Positions 43,701 to 50,559 of a stretch of DNA of 64,000 bases are shown one piece after another. The notes beneath the pieces are model-generated. The model did not search any database and was not told the origin of the DNA. It saw only the letters and a program-made list of their open reading frames with translations. This DNA comes from Paenibacillus arenosi. GTDB lineage: Bacteria > Bacillota > Bacilli > Paenibacillales > Paenibacillaceae. The stretch covers positions 62,001-126,000 of the forward strand of contig NZ_JACYTN010000010.1 of NCBI RefSeq assembly GCF_014841135.1. Reading direction: 5' to 3'. Each line of letters starts with the position of its first letter. Position 1 is the first letter of the stretch. Both the position numbers and the translations under genes were made by a program.

Positions 43701-44300
43701 TCTACTCACAAGTGAGGTAAAAGCTTCTACCATGCAAGCTGCCGTTTCGTGCGAAAACAAACTATTTCTCACATCCCAGACAACGTCTACCCGCTCCTCT
43801 TGCTCAGATAAATGGCAGCTAACGCTAACTTGTGACAATACGTCTAACTCAGATGAACGCTGTTGATCACCATGTGCTCCACTTGGCGAATGCTCAAGTG
43901 AATCTGCTTGACGTGGACTGTAGGATGCTGTGCATCGCAGAGGAGGCAGCAGCGAATCAACTTCAGGTTGTGAATGGTGAAGTTGATTGTCCCATGTTCG
44001 ACAAAGGTCACTCCACTTCTGATCCTGAACCGGTGTATATGCAATCGTCGATGCCGAACGTAATCGGTCTGTGAATTGCCTAATCGGGACAGCACTTGAC
44101 TCACGAATCAACTTCATGGTCAAATCAGAACTCGAGCTCCATCTGCTGACAACTTCGCTGCATGTAGCAAGCAGTACTGATGCTGACGAAACCGAATACG
44201 CCTTTGATAAAGTATGAATCTTGTGCCACTGTTCCTTGCTTATACAGCATTCCTTGCGAATGAATTCAGTGTTGTCGGTAAACATTGCTCCCAATGACAT
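40713..44300 (-). CDS. NRPS: half-Cy-A(Cys)-pseudo-MT-T (PchE-like)
   Basis: 1195 residues. AGAGGTGATGGT precedes ATG 44300 and an in-frame TAG lies five codons upstream, so the start is real. The first 235 residues match only the second half of a cyclization domain (CCISKEQWHKI, then VSVSCHLSEQEERVDVVWDV), with no DxxxxD site. The A domain (about 240-690) has a canonical cysteine pocket D-L-Y-N-L-S-L-I-W plus Lys (LSANGKVDR). Inserted between A8 and A10 is an MT-like domain whose SAM loop is degenerate (LLGGRSGM), as expected for the epimerase-type insert of PchE/HMWP2. T has Ser1140 (GGDSL). It needs a cyclization domain in trans, most simply Cy2 of the protein at 21223-29214. It is first in the operon. 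Confidence 0.92.
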   Translation of the reverse strand: MSLGAMFTDNTEFIRKECCISKEQWHKIHTLSKAYSVSSASVLLATCSEVVSRWSSSSDLTMKLIRESSAVPIRQFTDRLRSASTIAYTPVQDQKWSDLCRTWDNQLHHSQPEVDSLLPPLRCTASYSPRQADSLEHSPSGAHGDQQRSSELDVLSQVSVSCHLSEQEERVDVVWDVRNSLFSHETAACMVEAFTSLVSRFIEGEEQLPDMIPEAQRLVRERVNATQVQVDAKLIHADFFAQAHDNPKRKALLWDENEIEQVMTYGELSDKALRLAAFLIAKGVHRGDLVAITLPRGADQIVAVLAVLAAGAAYVPIGISQPAERRDRIYRIGGIRYAIMDKVEFLPVAEPTDMTIIYIEQALTSLPLPYPVAAELDTLAYVIFTSGSTGEPKGVEITHRAAHNTIFDINTRFNLNECDTVLAVSALDFDLSVYDIFGLLSVGGRVALLTERTRREALVWLDQIRRMKVTVWNSVPALFEMLLIASSETHVLTALRLVLVSGDWVGLDLYDRLMRKSEHCRFVALGGATEAAIWSNYYEVKSINPDWNSIPYGTPLSNQCYRVVDHMGRDCPDLVIGELWIGGDGVAHGYLGNEELTERHFKKSEDKRWYRTGDLGRYWPDGNIEFLGRADQQVKLRGYRIELGEIEAALRQYVGVGQAVATISSNAGIQQLIAAVVADSSSTPFKDVLYVPESIEHVRAKDASRELQAQMVEATLVNMLSFETLCDKNKSDLTLCKRPDVADEYESLLHMWLHWLGERNVIVEDEGYIRAGVRLERVLEYAAQLTTNVTTPIEMTEKDSKLVCIEQRLFDRLDDYRRILSGERSAMALFEDDILSPERLAIFDDGTNAGIERIEVRIKWMAKSSGKPVETALLGGRSGMIALKLLELLDPTEIRFTLLDAAPSMVEAAKDRLRRLPHEISCIRLPNRSVPKQLRYVFDAVLAINSLHRYHDPYHGAAVASLLLRRGGKLFALEHSELTPLGFVTSAVLDRGFIEFDHARRQAYSPMLSAQQWAKLFIQAGLHPVSCKSVDHSFSEMIEADCPLSRPELYPDEILQQLATQLPAHMLPENLEVLPWLPLSANGKVDRKAVLHVCETQPDAMVGEQPHEGMEQEVSAMWMKLFGNSSIGRKQGFFEMGGDSLLATRFLTEVKEHYGVELSLRQMFETPALDQIAACIEQQRAEQHAEIVYMEEGEI

Positions 44301-44328
44301 ACCATCACCTCTCTATGTAACAAAAAAT

Positions 44329-44432
44329 AACAGCAAACATATGGAATCATAGTTGAATATCCGGAAAGATCGGAAAGGATATCCATACTATCCATTAGTA
44401 ATGATAATCATTATCAATATAAGTTTGCTGTT
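44329..44432. promoter_or_regulatory. widely spaced inverted repeat flanking the NRPS promoter region
   Basis: AACAGCAAAC (44329-44338) and GTTTGCTGTT (44423-44432) are perfect inverted copies about 85 bases apart, with the Fur-like box between them. YbtA, an AraC-type activator, binds inverted repeats; these may be sites for the AraC-type protein encoded at 44501-45487. Between them, CGGAAAGAT is repeated in tandem (44362-44380). Confidence 0.4.
44397..44415 (-). promoter_or_regulatory. Fur box upstream of the NRPS operon
   Basis: AGTAATGATAATCATTATC matches the 19-bp Fur consensus GATAATGATAATCATTATC at 17 places. It lies about 100 bases before the NRPS start codon and predicts repression by iron. 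Confidence 0.85.
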
Positions 44433-44500
44433 TAAAAACTACCCTATATCATTTTAGCTGTCAATACATTTCGAGGTAATTTCAGGTATTTTTTGTGTCG

Positions 44501-45487
44501 TCAGGTTTCATTACTAGAGTTAGACCTTAAACGATATTCACTCGGTAACAGGCCGGAACTTTTGCGAAACGCGGTTGAAAAATTACTTGCTTTTTTGTAT
44601 CCAACTGCTTGTGAAATGTGCTGAATGCTGTATTCAGTATGTTGCAGCAACTTCTGTGCATGACTCATGCGTTTGCTATGTATATACTCGAAAATCGTAC
44701 ACTTATACACTTTCTTGAACGTATACTTTAGCTTGGTTGCACTCATACAAGATAATTTAGCTAATGAATCTAGTTGAATGTCGAGTGCAAAATGGTCGTT
44801 AATGTATTCCATTACGTTAGCAAGGTGTTTCAAATCATGCTTGCACACGCACACTGATGAACCATTTACTGCTTGCTGGTTTGTATGTGTTCGGTGAACG
44901 ATGAGTGACAGTGCCTCTGCTACTTTGCTTTCATAGAACAGCTTTGCCCATATTCCAGTAAGATTGCATGTCTTAATTTGCCCTAATAAATTCATCAGTT
45001 CAGGAAAGTGTACTGCACCATCAATGCTTACAAAAGCATCACGCGGATCCTCGTATTCTCCCGGAAACCGTGCCTGCAAGTAAGTTTTGTAATACTCAGG
45101 CATAATATAAATAGCCGTACAGCGAATCGGAATATTTTTATGATAAACGACCTGATATAGATCATTGTTGCCGACATGCCCCTTAATACAAGAACAGTTC
45201 AGTCGTCTAGTAGGATTAAGTTCCTCACCTGATACAGAATCATAACAGCTTACACATAAATATTCGGGTTGAGCAAACTCCATATACATATCTTCATAAA
45301 CGATGCAGTCCTGTACCGTAATGGCAAACAGATTGTCATACGTATATAACCAAAAGTCCCCCTCCCCCTTCTCGCTGGAAAGTGAATAGCGCGCACCTTC
45401 CAGGTTGAATCTTGTATCACACTCATCGCGCTGAAATCCATAATGTAACAGATGTGCCTCGAACATCTCTATCTTTTCATTTTTCAT
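44501..45487 (-). CDS. AraC-family regulator (YbtA/PchR-like position)
   Basis: 328 residues; GGGAG stands upstream of ATG 45487. The C-terminal 100 residues hold the double helix-turn-helix (LDSLAKLSCMSATKLKYTFKKVY, then SIQHISQAVGYKKASNFSTAFR and PSEYR). The N-terminal 220 residues would sense a ligand and contain several Cys. YbtA and PchR activate siderophore genes when the Fe-siderophore enters the cell. The gene sits between the biosynthetic operon (same strand, 200 bases downstream) and the divergent transporter genes, as ybtA does. Direct homology to YbtA is not claimed. Confidence 0.88.
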   Translation of the reverse strand: MKNEKIEMFEAHLLHYGFQRDECDTRFNLEGARYSLSSEKGEGDFWLYTYDNLFAITVQDCIVYEDMYMEFAQPEYLCVSCYDSVSGEELNPTRRLNCSCIKGHVGNNDLYQVVYHKNIPIRCTAIYIMPEYYKTYLQARFPGEYEDPRDAFVSIDGAVHFPELMNLLGQIKTCNLTGIWAKLFYESKVAEALSLIVHRTHTNQQAVNGSSVCVCKHDLKHLANVMEYINDHFALDIQLDSLAKLSCMSATKLKYTFKKVYKCTIFEYIHSKRMSHAQKLLQHTEYSIQHISQAVGYKKASNFSTAFRKSSGLLPSEYRLRSNSSNET

Positions 45488-45642
45488 TGTTCATCTCCCA
45501 TACCCACGCAGGACAAACATACACCCGTCCAAGACTAAATCTTGTCCTCATAATTGACCGTTGACTGCATGAGTTTATAGTATTAAATGAGCTGCTTTGG
45601 TATCCATAATTTATCATTTCACCAATACATGCACAAGTCATT

Positions 45643-45661
45643 GAGAAAGATAATCATTATT
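45643..45661. promoter_or_regulatory. Fur box between regulator and transporters
   Basis: GAGAAAGATAATCATTATT matches the Fur consensus at 16 of 19 positions. It lies in the 268-base divergent region and could control both the AraC-type gene (-) and the ABC transporter genes (+). Confidence 0.75.
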
Positions 45662-45686
45662 AACAACTGAATTAAAGGGGGCTAAT

Positions 45687-45743
45687 GACATTCGGGCATG
45701 TCAAGACAATTAGACAACAGACTGCCCGTCATATGGACATTCG
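45687..45743 (+). promoter_or_regulatory. direct repeats before the ABC transporter operon
   Basis: GACATTCG occurs at 45687-45694 and 45736-45743. A further inverted pair, GGGCA and TGCCC, lies between them. AraC-type regulators often use direct repeats, so these are candidate activator sites. Confidence 0.3.
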
Positions 45744-45755
45744 TGACAATCTTGA

Positions 45756-47549
45756 ATGAGAACAGACATAGAGATGAGCGGAAGGGAATGTAGAGAGATG
45801 AAAGAATTAATGAGCGTGTATTCGTATGCCAAACATTTCAAGAAAGATATGTATAAAGCGATCGGCTTTTTGACGGCCAGCATTATTTTGGGCGTTATTC
45901 CCTACTATATCATTTATCATATTATTATGCGGTTTACGGAGGAACAGGCGATGTCTGTCCTTTATTTGTGCAGTATGGCGGGGCTTATATTAATCTGTCT
46001 ACTGCTGCGTACTCATACACAATACGCAGGATTGTCCGCTTCGCATCACCTTGCGTACGATACGTTGATGGGTATGCGCAAACGAGTGGCCGACAAACTA
46101 CGCATGATGCCCATGGGTTCCATAAAAAAACATAGTACAGGCAGCTTGAAAAAGAATTTCGTTGAAAACATCGAAGATATGGAAATTATTTTGGCGCACG
46201 CTATGCCTGAAGGCATTTCTAACCTGCTCACGTCCCTTATTATTGCCTTGACGCTGTTTGTGCTCGATTGGCGCATGGCTTTGTTAGCGTTAGCTGTATT
46301 TCCGATTGGCATCCTTCCAGTCTTGTTAATGATAAGAGACGCCTCTACTAGAATGGGACCGTATTATCAGTCTTCCAAGGAAATGAATGAAAATATTATC
46401 GAGTATATTTCCGGTATGGAAGTGATTAAAGTATTTAATCAGACAACTTCATCGTTCAAAAAATATATGACATCTGTAGACAACTATAAAACGAGCACAC
46501 TCGACTGGTTTAAAGTGTCATGGACCCACATGACCGTATACAGCATAGTACTACCGTCCACGTTGTTATTTCTTCTACCATTCGGGACGATGTTCTACAT
46601 GGACGGAACCTTGACGCTCGGCACATTTGTATTGTGTATTTTGTTGGCTATGAGTATGGGGCTCCCACTGATGCGTCTCGTTGAATTTCTGCCTATTTTT
46701 CCGAATCTTCAACAAAAAGCACAAAAGATCGAACAGTTATTTGATGAAGAAGAAATGGTTGACGGTCATTCGCATGCTGCACCTCAACATTACTCGGTTT
46801 CGTTTCAGAACGTGGCCTTTGCCTACGATGACAAAGAAGCGATTCACGACGTTTCCTTCACTGCACGAGAAAATACGGTAACTGCACTTATTGGGGAATC
46901 AGGTGCTGGTAAATCGACATTGGCGAAGTTGTTAGTAAGGTTCTGGGACATTAAACGCGGTGAAATCCGTATTGGCGGTATCAATGTTAAAGATATGACT
47001 TTTGAAACGTTAATGAATTCGATTAGTTATGTATCGCAAGATATATTTCTATTCAATACGTCGATTATGGAAAATATTCGAATGGGTCGGCCAGACGCCT
47101 CTGACGAAGAAGTTATGGAGATGGCCAAGCTTGCGCAATGCCACAACTTTATTCTAAATACGGAGCATGGGTACCACACTGTCGTTGGAGATGGCGGAGA
47201 CAAATTGTCTGGCGGACAACGCCAGCGAATTGCAATTGCTCGTGCCATGCTCAAAAATGCTCCTATTATCGTGCTAGACGAAGCAACCTCTGCTACTGAC
47301 CCTGAAAATGAGGATAAAATTCAACTGGCACTAAGCGGTCTTATTCAGGGGAAAACACTGATCGTCATTGCACATCGGTTGTCCACGATCGTTGACGCTA
47401 ACAATATTATTTTGCTAGATAAAGGTCAAATATCTGCTCAAGGTACACACCATGAGCTTCTTGCCCTCTCACCTCTTTACCAAAAAATGTGGCAGGCACA
47501 TGCAGAATCAATGAATTGGGACATTGCCACAAAAGAAGGGAGCAACTAA
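45756..47549 (+). CDS. ABC half-transporter, YbtP/IrtA-like (permease-ATPase fusion)
   Basis: 597 residues from ATG 45756; ATG 45774 and 45798 are also possible, and 45798 (protein starting MKELMSVYSYAKHF) looks most like homologues. Type IV ABC exporter fold: six transmembrane helices (about 30-320), then an ATPase with Walker A GESGAGKST, Q-loop SYVSQDIF, signature LSGGQRQR and Walker B IIVLDEATS. Its partner gene follows after one base, giving a heterodimer. In yersiniabactin and mycobactin systems (YbtPQ, IrtAB) transporters of this exporter-like fold import the Fe-siderophore. Gene neighbours favour that role here, but export is equally possible from sequence. Confidence 0.88.
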   Translation: MRTDIEMSGRECREMKELMSVYSYAKHFKKDMYKAIGFLTASIILGVIPYYIIYHIIMRFTEEQAMSVLYLCSMAGLILICLLLRTHTQYAGLSASHHLAYDTLMGMRKRVADKLRMMPMGSIKKHSTGSLKKNFVENIEDMEIILAHAMPEGISNLLTSLIIALTLFVLDWRMALLALAVFPIGILPVLLMIRDASTRMGPYYQSSKEMNENIIEYISGMEVIKVFNQTTSSFKKYMTSVDNYKTSTLDWFKVSWTHMTVYSIVLPSTLLFLLPFGTMFYMDGTLTLGTFVLCILLAMSMGLPLMRLVEFLPIFPNLQQKAQKIEQLFDEEEMVDGHSHAAPQHYSVSFQNVAFAYDDKEAIHDVSFTARENTVTALIGESGAGKSTLAKLLVRFWDIKRGEIRIGGINVKDMTFETLMNSISYVSQDIFLFNTSIMENIRMGRPDASDEEVMEMAKLAQCHNFILNTEHGYHTVVGDGGDKLSGGQRQRIAIARAMLKNAPIIVLDEATSATDPENEDKIQLALSGLIQGKTLIVIAHRLSTIVDANNIILLDKGQISAQGTHHELLALSPLYQKMWQAHAESMNWDIATKEGSN

Positions 47550-47550
47550 C

Positions 47551-49338
47551 GTGCTTCGTTTTATTCGGAGAATGCTTTTACTTGCTGGCGAAACGGCAGG
47601 AAAAATTAAACTGGCGTTTGTGTTAAGCTTTGTTGAGAGTTTGCTATCCAATGTACCTATATTTGCGGTGCTGTACATATTCACGAAAATACTCGATCAG
47701 TCCATTGTGCCGATGGATGCATGGTTTAGCGGTGGCATTATGCTGGCCGCTGTAATCGTAAGATGTATTTTGCGTCGCATATTCGTTGCCCTGCAAAGTG
47801 GAACCGGCTATGATATTTGCGCCCGGGAAAGAATTAGCATCGGAGATCGATTCAAACGCTTTCCGATGAGTTATTTTACGGAAGGCAATAAAGGTAGTGT
47901 GACCTCAGCTGTTTCCATTGACCTGTTATTTATCGAAGAACATGGTATGGGCGCATTGGATAAAGTCATTAACGGGTATATCAGTATTTTTATTGGTGCA
48001 GTACTGCTGTTCGTCATGGATTGGCGCATTGCGCTTGTATCATTAGCGATGTCCCTTATTTCATTGTACGCGCTCGAAAAAGTACAGCTCGTCGGCAAGG
48101 TGCAGTCCAAAATTAGACAGCATCAGCAAGCAAGCCTGACATCGGCGGTGCTCGAATACGTGCAGGGCATATCGGTCATTAAAGCATTTAACATCAGCGG
48201 CGATCGAGCAAAGGCAGTCAAAGACACAATCGAGCGCACACGCGACCATGCTATTGACTATGAGGAAAAATTCACACCTCCTAGCTCACTTTATCAAGCT
48301 TGCTTCTCTATAGCGACAGCACTAATCGTTTTACTGGCAACCGTATTTTGCTACCAAGGTAGCATGGATATGTCTGTGATGCTCATGCTGCTCATCTATG
48401 TGTTCTACATGTATATCCCGGTTAAAGCCTTATCGACGCTGACCAGCCAAATTCGAGTGATGGAAGCAGGTCTGAACCGTTATGAGAAACTGCTGAACGT
48501 CCCTATTATTGACAAAGACGGTCGAGATATTGCATTGAATCGTTTTGATATTGAATTTAACAATGTTACATTTGCTTATGCTGAAGAACAGAAAGCAGCC
48601 CTAACCGATATTAGCTTTACTGTCCCGGAAAAAAGTATGACAGCCCTTGTAGGCGTATCAGGATCGGGAAAATCTACGATTGCAAATCTAATCGTTAGAT
48701 TTTGGGATGTCCAGCAGGGTGAAGTGCTCGTTGGTGGAGTCAACGTTAAGGAAATGACATGTGACAGCTTGCTTAAAAATATGAGCATGGTATTTCAAAA
48801 AGTGTATTTGTTCAACGATACGATTATGAACAACATTAAATTTGGCAAAGCAGATGCGACCTTTGAAGAAGTCGTCGCTGCTGCTAAACGAGCACGCTGC
48901 CATGATTTTATTATGGCGCTGGAAAAAGGATATGATACGGTCGTAGGAGAAGGCGGGTCAACCTTATCAGGCGGAGAAAAGCAGCGCGTTTCTATTGCAA
49001 GAGCAATTCTCAAAGACGCGCCTATCGTCCTGTTAGATGAGGCAACAGCTAGTGTGGATCCCGATAATGAAAAGCATATCCAACTAGCCATTAACGAACT
49101 CGTTAAAAATAAAACACTTGTCATTATCGCCCATAGACTGTCCACAATACGAAATGCAGATCAAATTCTTGTCATCGACAACGGTACACTTGCTCAGCAA
49201 GGGACGCATGACGAACTGATGAAACAAGGTGGTCATTATCGTAACCTGTGGGATAAGCGATCCATGGCACGCAGTTGGAAAATTAACGCTGCTGCTGAAC
49301 TTCAGCTCGACAAGCAGGCGGTATCCAGCACAACGTAA
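47551..49338 (+). CDS. ABC half-transporter, YbtQ/IrtB-like (permease-ATPase fusion)
   Basis: About 595 residues. GTG 47551 is preferred over an upstream in-frame TTG (47524) because AGGGAG lies about 8 bases before it and the predecessor stops at 47549. Six transmembrane helices are followed by an ATPase with Walker A GVSGSGKST, signature LSGGEKQR and Walker B IVLLDEATA; all motifs are intact, so both ATP sites of the predicted heterodimer should be usable. The pair is divergently transcribed from the AraC-type regulator and is followed by a terminator at 49458. Confidence 0.88.
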   Translation: MLRFIRRMLLLAGETAGKIKLAFVLSFVESLLSNVPIFAVLYIFTKILDQSIVPMDAWFSGGIMLAAVIVRCILRRIFVALQSGTGYDICARERISIGDRFKRFPMSYFTEGNKGSVTSAVSIDLLFIEEHGMGALDKVINGYISIFIGAVLLFVMDWRIALVSLAMSLISLYALEKVQLVGKVQSKIRQHQQASLTSAVLEYVQGISVIKAFNISGDRAKAVKDTIERTRDHAIDYEEKFTPPSSLYQACFSIATALIVLLATVFCYQGSMDMSVMLMLLIYVFYMYIPVKALSTLTSQIRVMEAGLNRYEKLLNVPIIDKDGRDIALNRFDIEFNNVTFAYAEEQKAALTDISFTVPEKSMTALVGVSGSGKSTIANLIVRFWDVQQGEVLVGGVNVKEMTCDSLLKNMSMVFQKVYLFNDTIMNNIKFGKADATFEEVVAAAKRARCHDFIMALEKGYDTVVGEGGSTLSGGEKQRVSIARAILKDAPIVLLDEATASVDPDNEKHIQLAINELVKNKTLVIIAHRLSTIRNADQILVIDNGTLAQQGTHDELMKQGGHYRNLWDKRSMARSWKINAAAELQLDKQAVSSTT

Positions 49339-49417
49339 ATGCTATTCGTTGTTCAGCATATTGGATAGAGCTTGGTGCTAACTTCTAGTTATTAGTAACG
49401 AGCATGGCTCTAACTTA

Positions 49418-49437
49418 GTTAGGTTAGGTTAGGTTAG
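49418..49437. repeat. short GTTAG tandem repeat
   Basis: Four perfect copies of GTTAG in the non-coding gap after the ABC transporter genes. Probably slippage; no function seen. Confidence 0.6.
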
Positions 49438-49457
49438 CTGCATATGAAAGAGTAAGG

Positions 49458-49493
49458 GGCATCTATTGGCACAGGATTGTGCGAGTAGATGCC
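49458..49493. terminator. bidirectional intrinsic terminator
   Basis: GGCATCTA (49458-49465) pairs with TAGATGCC (49486-49493), and GCACA with TGTGC inside; a T-run follows on +. It lies between the convergent ABC transporter and alarmone synthetase genes. Confidence 0.75.
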
Positions 49494-49512
49494 TCTTTTC
49501 ATTGATGCTGCA

Positions 49513-50226
49513 TTATTTCAGCAATTGATTACGCAATAATGACATTTGCTTGTCCATCTGGAATGCAGATGCTGCCAAGTCAACAAGCTGCTGCTTCGCA
49601 TCATCCGGTACTTCGCCGTCCTCGTATTTATAGTTCAACTTATGCTCAGTCGCAGCCCAGAAGTCCATGGATGAAGTACGGAGTTGAATTTCTGCTGGCA
49701 CCCACAATATTTCATTAGCCAAAATAACTTTTGTCTGAACGACCAAATGCAAACTCTTATATCCGCTCGGCTTCGGGTTTTGAATAAAGTCTTTCACTCG
49801 CATGACACGGATATCTTCCCGCTGCTCGATATGCTCCTTCATCATGTACACATCGTCAATAAAGGTCGTTACGATACGCATTCCTGCAATATCAAAAATT
49901 TTCTCTTGTACCGCTTTTTGATTAAAGGGAATGTTCTTCTTTTCAATCTTTTTCAATAAAGATAGTGGATTTTTGATGCGAGATTTCATATGTTCAATCG
50001 GTGAATAACCGTATCTTGATTTCCAGTCGAGATCAATAATTTGGAAGTCACTTGTTAATTCATTAAGTGCCATTTGGTATTGACGGAAATAGCCGCCCCA
50101 ATTTTTTTGCAGCAATTCGAATATTTCGCTTTTACTTTTCTCTTTTGTTATTTCCGCAGTTATGTCTAATTCCGTTGTTAGGTCTGTAGTTATATGATCC
50201 GCAACCATATTTTCTGTAGTTAACAT
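49513..50226 (-). CDS. small alarmone synthetase (GTP pyrophosphokinase)
   Basis: 237 residues from ATG 50226, which has GGGGG a few bases upstream; a longer in-frame start (50271) lacks a site. RelA/SpoT synthetase domain only: IAGMRIVTTFIDDVY, NPKPSGYKSLHLVVQ and the G-loop/EIQLRTSSMDFWAATEH block are present. There is no HD hydrolase, TGS or ACT domain, as in RelP/RelQ (YwaC/YjbM). It makes (p)ppGpp from ATP and GTP/GDP. The first 25 residues are a Thr-rich extension not typical of the family. Stretch 50227-50559 holds its promoter region and the aspA terminator and nothing else that I can see. Confidence 0.9.
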   Translation of the reverse strand: MLTTENMVADHITTDLTTELDITAEITKEKSKSEIFELLQKNWGGYFRQYQMALNELTSDFQIIDLDWKSRYGYSPIEHMKSRIKNPLSLLKKIEKKNIPFNQKAVQEKIFDIAGMRIVTTFIDDVYMMKEHIEQREDIRVMRVKDFIQNPKPSGYKSLHLVVQTKVILANEILWVPAEIQLRTSSMDFWAATEHKLNYKYEDGEVPDDAKQQLVDLAASAFQMDKQMSLLRNQLLK

Positions 50227-50455
50227 TAATGTGCCCCCATGATGAGTAATAGTATGTGTTACTACTATCATAACGATTCAAGATGAAAAGAACCTGAAAT
50301 TTAGCAAATAAATTGATTAAATCAAAGTTGGCATACAATAGCACATATATATTTCCTAAGACACTACATAATTTGAATGTAAATAATCACAGAGATTAGT
50401 ATACTGGATCTTCACCTTCTTCGCATTTCAATAATGTTGGATAAACAAGAAAAAG

Positions 50456-50489
50456 AAGCTGTCCCACGTCTACATATGTGGAACAGCCT
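50456..50489 (-). terminator. intrinsic terminator of aspA
   Basis: On the - strand AGGCTGTTCCAC (50489-50478) pairs with GTGGGACAGCTT (50467-50456), followed by a T-rich run. It lies 70 bases after the aspA stop. Confidence 0.8.
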
Positions 50490-50559
50490 CTATATTTGGA
50501 TTGTAGTGTGCCCTACAGTACTTTATTGAACTAGTAACGCAATAGCATTTACTACTAAA

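Noticed and set aside
43595-44500. Half-Cy at the NRPS N-terminus explained by a wrong start or a frameshift upstream
   Set aside because: An in-frame TAG lies five codons before ATG 44300, the ribosome site is good, and the upstream 200 bases contain a Fur box and inverted repeats, not coding sequence.
49418-49437. CRISPR-like or regulatory repeat
   Set aside because: Only four 5-base units with no spacers; simple slippage repeat.
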